Under the pieces are notes generated by a model that saw only the letters and a list, made by a program, of their open reading frames with translations, was not told the origin of the DNA and ran no database searches. Below, one piece after another: positions 23,553 to 32,969 of a stretch of 36,863 bases of DNA (within the stretch, counting starts at the first letter, position 1; each line of letters opens with the position of its first letter). Origin of the DNA: a virus; the IMG/VR virus record IMGVR_UViG_3300030202_001452, positions 1-36,863 of that record. One strand, 5' to 3'. The position numbers and the translations under genes were made by a program.

Positions 23553-24020
23553 ATGGGCAAGTATAACAAGTCAAGTAAAAATAATATATTTAAAGAAGAA
23601 CCTGAAATATCAGTTTCAGAACATACTGTTGAAAAAAATGGTAGAAAAATGAAAATGGTAATACCAGAGGGCAAGATTGGTTATGGTGATACAGAATCTC
23701 ATGCCCAAATGGCAGCAGATTTAGCTACAAAACATTCTGATGATACTAAAGCTGGAGAGAGAGTTTACGAAGAAGTAAGAAAACATCGTGACTCTCGCAA
23801 CAGAGGAACAACAATAGAACAGAATAGAATTAACTTAGCTAAAAGAAAGATGGCAGGAAGAATGCCTGTTATTCAAAGTTTTAATATTACTGACCCTGTA
23901 ACAGGTCAAGTAATAGCACAAGAGTTTTTATTTATGAAAACAGAACCTAGTGGCTTGACAAGACCACTTAAAATAAGAGTAGACGTTCAATCAGGGAAAA
24001 CTACGGAGGTTCCAGTTTAA
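23553..24020 (+). CDS. Unknown late protein, 155 aa
   Basis: Not recognised. Charged, Lys/Arg-rich, with a helical middle (HAQMAADLATKHSDDTKAG) and a C-terminal segment NITDPVTGQVIAQEFLFMKTE. It lies between a small virion protein and the adaptor-like gene, and its stop overlaps the next start (TAATG). Could be a head-completion protein. Confidence 0.65.
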   Translation: MGKYNKSSKNNIFKEEPEISVSEHTVEKNGRKMKMVIPEGKIGYGDTESHAQMAADLATKHSDDTKAGERVYEEVRKHRDSRNRGTTIEQNRINLAKRKMAGRMPVIQSFNITDPVTGQVIAQEFLFMKTEPSGLTRPLKIRVDVQSGKTTEVPV

Positions 24021-25336
24021 TGGCAACAACTACACTAAATACAATGTTACCTCAATTTGGAAGGTATATTGGTGCGTTTATAGGGTCTTTTACTACTACA
24101 ACTGCTATTGCAGCAAATACATCAGTAGTTTCTACAGAACTTACAGACTCTGGATTTAATAATGATGATGCATTGATAGATACATTTATTAAAATTACAA
24201 GTGCTAACAATGATGATACTGTAAGACGTGTAACAGATTACGCAGCAAGTTCTGGCACAATTACTGTATCAGGTACTGCTTTGACATCAGATAGTAGCAC
24301 ACAGGCTACTTTTGAGCTTTACAGGTATGACCCTGACCAACTTAGGGATAGTTTAAATGATGCTGCTTCAGATGTATTTCCTAGATTGTATAAACATGTA
24401 GAAGACAGAACTTTAACTTTAGCAGGACATCAGGATAAATATGCAAGACCAACTTCTATTAGAGAAGGTTTTGTAAGACAGATATTTCAAGAACCCAGAA
24501 TAGATGCTAAGTCTTTTGGCAATAACATTGTTGGAACTCTTAACTGTGATTTTGAAACTTGGACTAACTCTACAACTCCTGCTGATTGGGTAAATTCAGG
24601 ATTTACAAGTATTACTCAAGAAGAAGAAGTTTCATCTCCAGACAACTGGATGGTATTTAGTGGAACATCTTCAGCACAATTTCAAGTACAAGCAAGTACA
24701 GTAAATACAGCATTGCTTACAGTTCCTAGTGGAACTAATTATAAAGGTGAAGAAATAAATGCTGGTATGTGGGTGTACTCAAAAACAGCAAGTAGAGTTT
24801 CTGTTGGAATACAAATAGATTCTGACACTATTTCTACAGGAACTACCCATAGTGGTGGTGGCTGGGAAAGATTAACTCACACTTTAGATGCAAAAGATTT
24901 AGGCACAAGTGTAAAAGTTGGTTTGCATGTAACAAGTGCAACTGATGCTTTTGTATTTTATGCAGACGAACTTGTTGTAACAGCAGGTCAAAGCGAATTA
25001 CCTCAACCTATAGGTGACCCTATATTAGGATGGAGAGAAGAAAAAGATAACATTGTTATACATGGACATAAGACTGGACCAAATCATCAGCTTAGAGTTA
25101 GAGGCATGGGAAACTTATCTTCTGTGTCATCAGGGTCAGATACTATGGAAATAGAAGGTGACCAACTAAGATTATTATATGCAACAGCAGCAATGTTGTG
25201 GTTCCAGCAAGACATTGACCAACTTGATGATACTGAATTTCAGATTGCACAAAGAAGGTTTGGTCATTTTAGGAACATGGCTAATGCCTCTACAGGTAGT
25301 ATGGCTCCTATTGCATTATATAAAGGAGTCTACTAA
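24020..25336 (+). CDS. Tail adaptor-like protein with CBM-like insert, 438 aa
   Basis: Probable head-tail adaptor / tubular ring protein by position before the nozzle-like gene. Residues ~100-170 (YRYDPDQLRDSLNDAASDVF) and the C-terminus (DQLRLLYATAAMLWFQQDI) are helical and suit an adaptor core. Between them, residues ~172-322 form a separate beta-sandwich-like module: NCDFETWTNS, ADW...GF, strands through GMWVYSK, and FVFYADELVV at its end. That is the layout of carbohydrate-binding modules of the CBM4/9 type. A similar module is in the next protein. The combination is the odd point. Start overlaps the preceding stop (TAATG). Confidence 0.65.
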   Translation: MATTTLNTMLPQFGRYIGAFIGSFTTTTAIAANTSVVSTELTDSGFNNDDALIDTFIKITSANNDDTVRRVTDYAASSGTITVSGTALTSDSSTQATFELYRYDPDQLRDSLNDAASDVFPRLYKHVEDRTLTLAGHQDKYARPTSIREGFVRQIFQEPRIDAKSFGNNIVGTLNCDFETWTNSTTPADWVNSGFTSITQEEEVSSPDNWMVFSGTSSAQFQVQASTVNTALLTVPSGTNYKGEEINAGMWVYSKTASRVSVGIQIDSDTISTGTTHSGGGWERLTHTLDAKDLGTSVKVGLHVTSATDAFVFYADELVVTAGQSELPQPIGDPILGWREEKDNIVIHGHKTGPNHQLRVRGMGNLSSVSSGSDTMEIEGDQLRLLYATAAMLWFQQDIDQLDDTEFQIAQRRFGHFRNMANASTGSMAPIALYKGVY

Positions 25337-27936
25337 TGCCAACTGCTAAGTCTGATTCAGATATTGTATTAAGCAAAACAGATGGGTCAAGCTCTGTAGT
25401 AGGTGTAAAACTTCATAAGAGTTCTAATAACCTACCCGGTGGCTATAGGATAGAACATGTTTCTCCTGCACCACCAAGACAAGTTAGCGATTCAGCAAAC
25501 TATCAACAACAATCACCAGATATAGGACTTGTATTAGACCAGCAAACATGGCACAGAGGCTTTGGAGCATCGTTTATAGAGCAGTTTGGTACTGCAAGTG
25601 AGGCAAACGCTGCAAAGGCTGTGTACGGCTACACAGAGGATGCTTTGGCTATGTTTAAAGGTGAGATAACTACTGGTTATCTAATTGATGAGTCAGATAC
25701 TATGCTTAGGAATGGTAGATTTGAAACTGTAATTTCTGATTCCTTCTCAATATTACCTTGGACTAAATCAGCAAGTGGAATGACATTTGAAGCTGACACA
25801 ACTTCTACTTATGTAAGAAGTGGTAAATCAGGAGCAAAGGTTGTAACTACAGGAACAAGTCAATATGTAACTCAAACTCTTAATAATGCTTCTTCGTTTC
25901 AAGGAAGAAAAATATTTTTACATGCATATCTAAAAAGAGTATCTGGTTCTGGTACAGCAACAGTTAGTATTATAGAAAGTGGAGGTTCTAGCACACCTAC
26001 TACATCATCTCAAGCTGTGTCGGCTACAGATTTTACAGCAATAACATCATCTGGTTCGTCAACTACAGATTTAAACGTAACTATACAATCAGATACTACT
26101 GGTATAGAAATTAGAGTTACATTTAGTGCATCAGGGGATACTTTTGCTTTAGATGATTTTTCAATTATCCCTGAAGGTGGAGTAGTTGCAACAGAGCCAC
26201 AAGAGTTTGGTGGTAATGTTTATGTTGGATGTGGTAGACAAATATTACAATGGGATGATTCTTTAAACTACTGGAAACCTGTTTATTGGGATAGTGCATA
26301 TTCTATTACAAGTCTTGCTAGTTATCATTCTCAAGCAACAGGTAATTCTGTTTTATATGCAGCTAGAGGTGAATACAAAGCTGACTCAAGCACAGAAGGA
26401 AGCATGATTATAGAAACAGAACAGACTTATATTATATCAAGTAATGGAACTACATGGGCTGACCCTGCAAGTTCTGGAAATAATGTTAACAGTAAAGCCG
26501 GATATTTTACTGTAGCAAGAAACGCAAGTGGTGATTTAGCTTTAGTTAAAAGCAGAGCTAATACAATAAATCTTTCTACTAATCCAGAAACTGTTTCTAA
26601 TTTTGGAACAGAAATAGTAGCAGGAAATGCTGACAGGTCAATAGTAAACTTATTTAGTTCTAATGATTTACTTTATGTTGGTAGAGAAGATGGTCTTTTA
26701 CAATACGATAGAGCAACTAACAAGTTTCTTGATTTACAACCGGAAGCAAACTTTTTTCCAGACCATCATAACTTTAGAGTAGCACAAGGAAGAAGTGGTG
26801 CTATCTTTGCATCAGGTGGTGACCAATCGTTTTTTAAAATTTCACAAGGTAGTTTTGCTGGTTCTTATGTATTTGAAGACCAATCATTCTTGTTTAAAGC
26901 ACCGACCTTTAGAGGTTTTGGTGGAAGAATATCTGGATTAGCACAAGATAAAAACAATTTATTTGTAGCACTTGCAGACGATTTAGGTAGCGAAGGTGGG
27001 TTTCCATATACTTATCCTTTTGCCTTTGCAGGTGCAGGTATATCTAAAACAGTAAAATTATTATCAGTTAGAACTCAAAGAGATAACGCATCAAGTGCAC
27101 CTGTTGAGGTAGCACATACGTTAGCTAGTTTTGGTCTTACACAGGTTTATCATATGGGTAAATTCCAAGGTTCAGAAAGAAATAGTTTATTTGTATTTGG
27201 TTCTGACATTGATGACAATGCAAATGATGGAAGCAATCAAAAGGAACCAAGATTTTTTAGAGTTAGAATGCCTGTTAGAAATGAAAATCCTGCTTTAAAT
27301 GCAATTACAGAACAGCAATTTACCGGTAATTTTTATTCACCTTTTGTAAACTTTAATTTTCCAGATGTAAATAAAACAGGTGTAAAACTTACATTAACTG
27401 GTTTAAATTTAGATTCTAATAAATTTGTAACTGTGTTTTATAAAACAGATGATGCTTCAGATGATGATAGTGCAGGTTGGAATACTTGGGGTAGTGATGG
27501 TAAATTTACTTCCTCTGGTCAAACTGTAACAAGTACATTAAGTACATTAACTAATTTTGATAGGATAAGATTTAAATTACAATTTACAAGTAATGTAACA
27601 AGCTCTGCACCAAGAATTACGGCTTTGGTGTTTCATGCAGCTTGGAATCCTATTGATTATAGAAAATGGACAGCAGTTGCTAAATTAACAGATAAAAGAA
27701 GTTTACAGCTTAGAAGAACTGTAAAGTCTGGTTTATCAAGTGCTGACATAACAAATTTAGAAACTTTAAGAAAAGAACCATTCGTATTATTTACAGATAT
27801 AGATGGCTCTTCTCACCATGTAAATCTTAGATACACGGATGACTTAATATCAAGTAGAGTGTATGCTAATAGGAATACTGCTCCAGAGCAGACTAGAGTA
27901 TTTACGTTAGAAATGACGGAGGTTAAAACTACATAA
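25336..27936 (+). CDS. Tail nozzle-like protein with CBM-like insert, 866 aa
   Basis: Probable tail tube tip/nozzle by size and place after the adaptor. Residues ~1-115 (HVSPAPPRQVSDS...TWHRGFGASFIEQFGTA) start the core; ~290-620 has repeated strands such as NVYVGCGRQILQWDD, DLLYVGREDGLLQYDR and NNLFVALADDL, suggesting a beta-propeller; the C-terminal part is beta-rich and ends VFTLEMTEVKTT. Residues ~123-281 are a CBM-like sandwich (LRNGRFET, LPWTKSASGMTFE, DTFALDDFSI). TAATG couplings at both ends. Confidence 0.65.
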   Translation: MPTAKSDSDIVLSKTDGSSSVVGVKLHKSSNNLPGGYRIEHVSPAPPRQVSDSANYQQQSPDIGLVLDQQTWHRGFGASFIEQFGTASEANAAKAVYGYTEDALAMFKGEITTGYLIDESDTMLRNGRFETVISDSFSILPWTKSASGMTFEADTTSTYVRSGKSGAKVVTTGTSQYVTQTLNNASSFQGRKIFLHAYLKRVSGSGTATVSIIESGGSSTPTTSSQAVSATDFTAITSSGSSTTDLNVTIQSDTTGIEIRVTFSASGDTFALDDFSIIPEGGVVATEPQEFGGNVYVGCGRQILQWDDSLNYWKPVYWDSAYSITSLASYHSQATGNSVLYAARGEYKADSSTEGSMIIETEQTYIISSNGTTWADPASSGNNVNSKAGYFTVARNASGDLALVKSRANTINLSTNPETVSNFGTEIVAGNADRSIVNLFSSNDLLYVGREDGLLQYDRATNKFLDLQPEANFFPDHHNFRVAQGRSGAIFASGGDQSFFKISQGSFAGSYVFEDQSFLFKAPTFRGFGGRISGLAQDKNNLFVALADDLGSEGGFPYTYPFAFAGAGISKTVKLLSVRTQRDNASSAPVEVAHTLASFGLTQVYHMGKFQGSERNSLFVFGSDIDDNANDGSNQKEPRFFRVRMPVRNENPALNAITEQQFTGNFYSPFVNFNFPDVNKTGVKLTLTGLNLDSNKFVTVFYKTDDASDDDSAGWNTWGSDGKFTSSGQTVTSTLSTLTNFDRIRFKLQFTSNVTSSAPRITALVFHAAWNPIDYRKWTAVAKLTDKRSLQLRRTVKSGLSSADITNLETLRKEPFVLFTDIDGSSHHVNLRYTDDLISSRVYANRNTAPEQTRVFTLEMTEVKTT

Positions 27937-30329
27937 TGGCAAATGAATTTCAACATAAATCGGTAGGTTCTCAAATATCTCAATCAGAGTTTGAATCAAC
28001 TGACGGAACAGGACATGTATTTGATAGTCAAGCAGCAGGTGATTTAGCCTATGCTTCTTCAACTACAGTTTTATCAAGATTAGGTATAGGTACAGCAGGT
28101 AAAGTTCTTATGGTAAACTCTGGTGCTACGGCTCCAGAATGGCAAAATGCTATAACAGGTGTAACTTCTATTCTTAACACAGCATTAGTAATTGGTAGAG
28201 ATGCAGACAATGACATAGACTTTGCAACTGACAACACAATTTTATTTAGAGCAGATGGTGCAGACCAAATTAAACTTACTAATGGTGCATTATTACCTGT
28301 AACAGATGATGACATAGACTTAGGTTCATCTTCTTTGCAATTTAAAGACGGACACTTTGACGGCACAGTAGAAGCTGATGCAATCACAGTTGGTGGCACA
28401 GCAGTAGTAACTAGTGGTGCAGTAACATCAATAACATCTTTACTTGCTACTGACATTAAAATTGGTGAAGATGACCAAACTAAAATTGATTTTGAAACAG
28501 CAGATGAAATACATTTTTACGCAGCAAACGTAGAACAAGTATATCTAGCTGATAATATTTTTGGTCCACAATCAGATAGTGATGTAGATTTAGGTACTAC
28601 TGGTGTTAGATGGAAAGATGCTTATATAGATACAGTAACAACTACAGGCGATGTAACTGTTGGTGGTGACCTTACTATAACAGGTGATGACCTAGTTATG
28701 GGTACTAACACATCAGGCATGTTGTTAATTGCAGATGGTACTAATTTTAACCCAACAGCAGTAGGTAGCCTTTCAGAAATATCATCTATAGCAGATGATG
28801 ATGTATTTTTAGCAGTAGACACATCAGGTGGTGGACTTAAAAAAGTTGCTAGGTCACAAGTTGTATCTGGTCTTGCTACATCAAGTGGTATAGCCAGCGT
28901 TGCAAATGATTCTACACCAGAACTTGGTGGCGATTTAGATGTTCTTACAAATTCAATAGTAACGGGTGCTAGTAATAGAAATATAAAATTAGCACCACAT
29001 GGTACAGGATTAATTGAGGTAAGAGGTAACACTAATCCCGGAAGTATTATATTAAATTGTGAAAGCAACTCACATGGGCAGACTATTAAAGCACAAGCTC
29101 ATAGTGAAGCTGTAACAAACACTCTTACACTACCAGCAGGTTCAAGCTCAACTTTAGTATCTTTAGTATCAACAGATACCCTTACTAACAAAACATTAAC
29201 CACACCTAAGATAGCAGAGATTGATTCACTTAGTTCAGGCAACATTGTTCTTGATGCTGAAGCAAACATAGAACTAAACGCAGATGGTGGAACAATTACA
29301 TTTAAAGATGCAAGTGCATCACTAGGTACAATTACATCATCTGGTTACTCTGGAACAGCAGCAGTAGCTACTACAGTTACAATTACAGATAACGAATCTA
29401 CAGATGAAGACAATGCAATTATATTTACAGCAGGTGGTGATGTTGATGGTGGCGACATAGGTTTAGAATCAGATGGCACTTTAACATACAACCCAAGTAC
29501 GGGTAAGGTAACTGCTACAGGTTTCGTTGGAACATTAACTGGAAACGTAACTGGTAACACAAGTGGTACAGCAGCTACAGTAACATCAGGTACTCAAGCT
29601 AATATAACTACATTAGCCAATTTAACAACAAGTGGTGCTTTAAACGCAGGTTCAATTACTTCTGGGTTTGGCACTATTGACACAGGTTCATCTGCTATAT
29701 CAACAACAGGTGCAGTAAGAACTGGTGATATTAATTTAGGACACGCATCAGATACTACCTTAGCAAGGTCTGCATCAGGTGAGGTAACTATTGAAGGTTC
29801 TTTAATTAAAAAAGCAGGAGTAGAAAATATATGGGTTCCAGCACAAGCTATGACTCCTAGAGATAACGCAGGTTGTGCAGATTTATCTACAGTAGCAGCA
29901 GGTACTAATGGTAGACCTGACTTTCATGTTTTAGATTTTGATAAAGATTCTGATGAACATGCACAATTTTCTATAGCAATGCCTAAATCATGGGATGGTG
30001 GAAACGTAAATGCTTACTTCTATTGGATTGGTATAGCAGCAACCACAGGTGTAGCATGGGGAACACAAGTATTATCACTTAACGATAACGAAGAAATAGA
30101 TGCCGCATACGGCACAGCAGTTGTAACCCAAGATGATTCACAGGGTGATGCTACAGAATTACTCATTAGTGCTAAATCAGGAGATATAGCGTGTAGTGGT
30201 GCTGATGGAGATTTATTATATTTCCAAGTATTTAGAGATGTAAGTGATGGCAATGATGATATGGCAGGAGATGCAAGGTTAGTTGGTATATTATTTGAAT
30301 ACACATCAAGTGCTAGTACGGATGGGTAA
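27936..30329 (+). CDS. Tail fibre protein, 797 aa
   Basis: Host-contact fibre. The sequence is Thr/Ala/Gly/Asp-rich with repeats of the type DDIDLGSSSLQFKDGHFDGTV and SDVDLGTTGVRWKDAYIDTV, common in marine phage fibres and typical of trimeric beta-helical shafts. A short N-terminal part (MANEFQHKSVGSQISQSEFE) probably attaches to the tail; the C-terminal ~190 residues (from KKAGVENIWVPAQAMTPRD) form a distinct tip domain. Coupled to neighbours by TAATG. Confidence 0.85.
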   Translation: MANEFQHKSVGSQISQSEFESTDGTGHVFDSQAAGDLAYASSTTVLSRLGIGTAGKVLMVNSGATAPEWQNAITGVTSILNTALVIGRDADNDIDFATDNTILFRADGADQIKLTNGALLPVTDDDIDLGSSSLQFKDGHFDGTVEADAITVGGTAVVTSGAVTSITSLLATDIKIGEDDQTKIDFETADEIHFYAANVEQVYLADNIFGPQSDSDVDLGTTGVRWKDAYIDTVTTTGDVTVGGDLTITGDDLVMGTNTSGMLLIADGTNFNPTAVGSLSEISSIADDDVFLAVDTSGGGLKKVARSQVVSGLATSSGIASVANDSTPELGGDLDVLTNSIVTGASNRNIKLAPHGTGLIEVRGNTNPGSIILNCESNSHGQTIKAQAHSEAVTNTLTLPAGSSSTLVSLVSTDTLTNKTLTTPKIAEIDSLSSGNIVLDAEANIELNADGGTITFKDASASLGTITSSGYSGTAAVATTVTITDNESTDEDNAIIFTAGGDVDGGDIGLESDGTLTYNPSTGKVTATGFVGTLTGNVTGNTSGTAATVTSGTQANITTLANLTTSGALNAGSITSGFGTIDTGSSAISTTGAVRTGDINLGHASDTTLARSASGEVTIEGSLIKKAGVENIWVPAQAMTPRDNAGCADLSTVAAGTNGRPDFHVLDFDKDSDEHAQFSIAMPKSWDGGNVNAYFYWIGIAATTGVAWGTQVLSLNDNEEIDAAYGTAVVTQDDSQGDATELLISAKSGDIACSGADGDLLYFQVFRDVSDGNDDMAGDARLVGILFEYTSSASTDG

Positions 30330-31291
30330 TGGCTAAGTTTGGATATCAAGTATTAGGATTTGGAAGCTCTGCTGCTGGTGGAGGATTAGGTCCCGGTGTA
30401 TGGTCAGAACAATCTAATGCTATGAACGTAGGAAGAAGTCGTGCATTCATGGGTGCAGTAAGTAGAACAGCAGTAGTAATTGGTATGGGTAGAGTAGACC
30501 CATCAAATGCAACTACTACAAGCATAGAAACATGGAATGGTTCTGCAACAACTGAAAGTGCAACTTCGTCTTTTTCTTATTATGGAACAGCAAGTTCTGG
30601 TACAGGTTCTTCTGCATTAATTGCTGGTGGTGCTAATAATAGTTATCAAGCACAAAATGATACTCAAGAATGGACAGGTGGAGATACTATGACTAATCAA
30701 AGTCAAACTCTAGGACAAGATGCTGAAAATGCTAATGCTTGTGGACCTAGTGCAAATGATTGTTATTTTTTTGGTGGCAACAGTATTGTAAATGGTGAAT
30801 ATTGGGGTGGTAGTAGTTGGTCAACATCTGGGGATAGACCTGATGCTCCTAGAAATCTTTACGCAGCTCATACTGCTGGTAATAGTTCAAGTGATTGCAT
30901 TACTACAGGTGGATATTATAACACAACTGCAACATCTGACAATAGTAGTAGTAGAAGTTTTCAAGCTCAAACATGGGTATTTACAGGCACATGGAGTGCA
31001 AGTAGCGACCACCCTGACATTGGTGAAGCTATGCTTGCAGGTGGTGCATTTGGAACAGGCTCTAGTTTAGCAACATCACAGAATGGAAATGACGGAACTG
31101 ATGGCTCAACTTTTAATTGGGATGGTTCTGCATGGGCAGTAGGTGGAACTCATGGAAACTCACAATATTCATCAGCAGGTCATAATGGTGGCAATGGTAC
31201 AGGAACAGGTGGTGCAGGTGGTCTATTTACTGGAGATTATGGTAAAAGCAATACGACTAATGATGCAGCAGTATATTATTTTGATAGGTAA
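30329..31291 (+). CDS. Kelch-like fibre tip / adhesin, 320 aa
   Basis: Repetitive Gly/Ser/Thr/Asn/Trp-rich protein. Units such as IETWNGSATTES, TQEWTGGDTMTNQ, WGGSSWSTSGDRPDAPR and TFNWDGSAWAVGG recur about every 45-50 residues, the pattern of kelch-type beta-propellers. It lies right after the main fibre and starts in its stop codon (TAATG). A receptor-binding or fibre-tip role is likely but inferred. Confidence 0.7.
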   Translation: MAKFGYQVLGFGSSAAGGGLGPGVWSEQSNAMNVGRSRAFMGAVSRTAVVIGMGRVDPSNATTTSIETWNGSATTESATSSFSYYGTASSGTGSSALIAGGANNSYQAQNDTQEWTGGDTMTNQSQTLGQDAENANACGPSANDCYFFGGNSIVNGEYWGGSSWSTSGDRPDAPRNLYAAHTAGNSSSDCITTGGYYNTTATSDNSSSRSFQAQTWVFTGTWSASSDHPDIGEAMLAGGAFGTGSSLATSQNGNDGTDGSTFNWDGSAWAVGGTHGNSQYSSAGHNGGNGTGTGGAGGLFTGDYGKSNTTNDAAVYYFDR

Positions 31292-31293
31292 CA

Positions 31294-31551
31294 ATGACAT
31301 ATTTTCAACAAACAAGAGAATACAAACTTAAAGGCAAATACTTTTGGTATAAAAGGTATCATGGTTCTACTATAGTTAAAGTAGAAGATAATGATGCTTC
31401 TGCTAATCACATTAGAAAATGCAATCTTACAGAGTTAACAGCATCACAAGCACAAAGCATACTAAATGATGAAGTAGATACATACAATTCAGAAAACAAA
31501 TATCTTTTAGGTGAAAATTCTATACAAGCAACTAAACCAACATTGGAGTAA
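31294..31551 (+). CDS. Unknown small protein, 85 aa
   Basis: Not recognised. Begins MTYFQQTREYKLKGKYFWYKRYHGSTIVKVED; a short beta-like N-terminus with many aromatic residues, then a polar helix (LTASQAQSILNDEVDTYN). It follows the adhesin by two bases with a weak ribosome site. Possibly a fibre accessory or chaperone. Confidence 0.65.
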   Translation: MTYFQQTREYKLKGKYFWYKRYHGSTIVKVEDNDASANHIRKCNLTELTASQAQSILNDEVDTYNSENKYLLGENSIQATKPTLE

Positions 31552-31552
31552 C

Positions 31553-32194
31553 ATGAGCAACTTTCCTATGCTAAACCCACAAGAATCAGACTATTTAAAA
31601 GATTTAATGGTAGAGCTTGAAGAAAATAAATTAAAAAATCAAATATACAGAACTGAAACTGAAATGCGTTACTCTGTACTAAATGATGGTGCTTTTCCTA
31701 CTAAAGCAAGTAAATACTGGCAGTCTGTTAGAGAAATGGCAGTTATGTATAAACAAATAAGATTAACTGTTTTTAATTACAAAGAAGAACTAATAAAAAT
31801 AGAACAAATAAAAAGAAAAATACAAGAATGTAAAGATGATTTAGAAATACAATTATTAGAAATAGAAATTGATAGGATGAATTTTAACCTAGAAGATATG
31901 AGAAGAACAGCATCTGACAGGGTAAGAGAAATAACTATTTGGTCAGGAATAAAAAAAGAATTAGATGATGGTAGTTTTAATACTAAAGAAGTTAATGAAC
32001 ATCAAAAAGATAGTTATATTAAGAAGTGGGAGAACAGGATGGCTACCCTTACACAAGGTAGCAGTCAAGCAGAAGTTTTGAATGTTTTAGGTCCATTGTC
32101 TACAATAACAGAAGATTACAATTATTTACTTCAACAAAGAAAAGATGGAGTAACAGACACTAATAAACCTTTGGGAGAAAAGAATGACAAGTGA
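31553..32194 (+). CDS. Coiled-coil protein, 213 aa
   Basis: Function unknown. Long charged helices with heptad-like Leu/Ile spacing (SDYLKDLMVELEENKLKNQI and KEELIKIEQIKRKIQECK, then LLEIEIDRMNFNLEDMRR) indicate coiled coils. Start at 31553, with GGAG five bases upstream, is chosen over a longer reading that overlaps the previous gene. It overlaps the next gene by 11 nt. Confidence 0.7.
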   Translation: MSNFPMLNPQESDYLKDLMVELEENKLKNQIYRTETEMRYSVLNDGAFPTKASKYWQSVREMAVMYKQIRLTVFNYKEELIKIEQIKRKIQECKDDLEIQLLEIEIDRMNFNLEDMRRTASDRVREITIWSGIKKELDDGSFNTKEVNEHQKDSYIKKWENRMATLTQGSSQAEVLNVLGPLSTITEDYNYLLQQRKDGVTDTNKPLGEKNDK

Positions 32195-32357
32195 AGAACA
32201 GACTAAAGCAGATTTATTAACTTTGATACAAGGTCGCAATCAAAGAATAGCTGAACTAGAACTTCTAGTTTTAGATTTAAACAGAAAGTTACAGGAGGTA
32301 ACCAATGCCGGGAATGAAGAAAAGACCGATGAAGAAGGGAATGAAGAAAACAGTTAA
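32184..32357 (+). CDS. Leucine-zipper-like small protein, 57 aa
   Basis: Begins MTSEEQTKADLLTLIQGRNQ; the helix IAELELLVLDLNRKLQEV has Leu heptads, then an acidic tail (NAGNEEKTDEEGNEENS). Overlaps the coiled-coil gene by 11 nt, with GGGAGAAAAGA upstream. Its last 53 bases also encode the 32-aa basic peptide in another frame. The position and shape recall small late phage proteins such as lysis accessory factors, but no function can be assigned. Confidence 0.6.
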   Translation: MTSEEQTKADLLTLIQGRNQRIAELELLVLDLNRKLQEVTNAGNEEKTDEEGNEENS

Positions 32358-32403
32358 AAAGAAAAAAATGAAAAAGCCAACTAGGAGAGGGTATGGCTAC
32401 TAA
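32305..32403 (+). CDS. Tiny very basic peptide, 32 aa
   Basis: Begins MPGMKKRPMKKGMKK and continues with KKKKMKKPTRRGYGY; about half of the residues are Lys or Arg. It has the strongest ribosome site of the late region (AGGAGGTAACCA) and is nested in the end of the zipper gene, in a different frame. Similar Met-Lys-Lys-rich micro-proteins occur in marine phage genomes. It could bind DNA or RNA, or be packaged. Confidence 0.6.
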   Translation: MPGMKKRPMKKGMKKTVKKKKMKKPTRRGYGY

Positions 32404-32587
32404 ACCAAAAACAATTAAAGTAAAAGGTGTAAGCATGAGTGGATTGTCTACAAGACAACAACAAGCTATGAAAAAACACGGCAAACACCACACAGTAAAG
32501 CATCTAAAAGACATGAAGAAACGTATGTCTAAGGGTGCTTCTTTTACTAAAGCACATAAACAATCACAGAAAGCAGTAGGGAAATGA
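32393..32587 (+). CDS. Small basic protein, 64 aa
   Basis: MATKPKTIKVKGVSMSGLS then KHGKHHTVKHLKDMKKRM: Lys/His-rich, probably helical and nucleic-acid binding. AGGAGAGGGT precedes the ATG, which lies inside the end of the 32-aa gene. Overlaps the next gene (AAATGATG). No family recognised. Confidence 0.65.
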   Translation: MATKPKTIKVKGVSMSGLSTRQQQAMKKHGKHHTVKHLKDMKKRMSKGASFTKAHKQSQKAVGK

Positions 32588-32808
32588 TGAAATTATTTAC
32601 ATCACTAATGCCTTTGATACCACAACCATACAAGAATATTGTAAAGTTTTTTTTAGCATCACTTAAAAATGTAGATGATAAAGAAGAACTTAAAAGAATA
32701 GGAAATTTATTTGCTGATATACTTGAAGATGGAAAGGTTACTCCTCAAGAGTGGCTTTCATTAGGTGGTAAAAAAGGATTAAACATACTTAAAGGAAACG
32801 GAAAATAA
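32584..32808 (+). CDS. Small helical protein, 74 aa
   Basis: MMKLFTSLMPLIPQPYKNIVKFFLASLK is amphipathic and could lie on a membrane; the rest (EELKRIGNLFADILEDGKVTPQEW) ends in a short DGKVT-type loop. Either of two adjacent Met codons may start it. No full transmembrane span. Found with other micro-proteins; function unknown. Confidence 0.6.
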   Translation: MMKLFTSLMPLIPQPYKNIVKFFLASLKNVDDKEELKRIGNLFADILEDGKVTPQEWLSLGGKKGLNILKGNGK

Positions 32809-32969
32809 TGGCTCCTAAAAAAAAGAAAAAAGGTTTGTATGCAAACATACACGCTAAAAGAAAAAGAATTAAAGCAGGGTCTGGTGAAAAAATGAGAAAG
32901 CCGGGAAGCAAAGGTGCACCAACAGCTAAAGATTTTAGAAAATCTAAAAAAACAGCTAAGAAAAGATAA
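32808..32969 (+). CDS. Small basic phage protein, 53 aa
   Basis: Contains KKGLYANIHAKRKRIKAGSG and KPGSKGAPTAKDF, a pattern I recognise from many phages as a small conserved protein of unknown role. Highly basic. Starts in the stop of the gene before (TAATG) and ends the same way, so it is clearly in the operon. Confidence 0.7.
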   Translation: MAPKKKKKGLYANIHAKRKRIKAGSGEKMRKPGSKGAPTAKDFRKSKKTAKKR

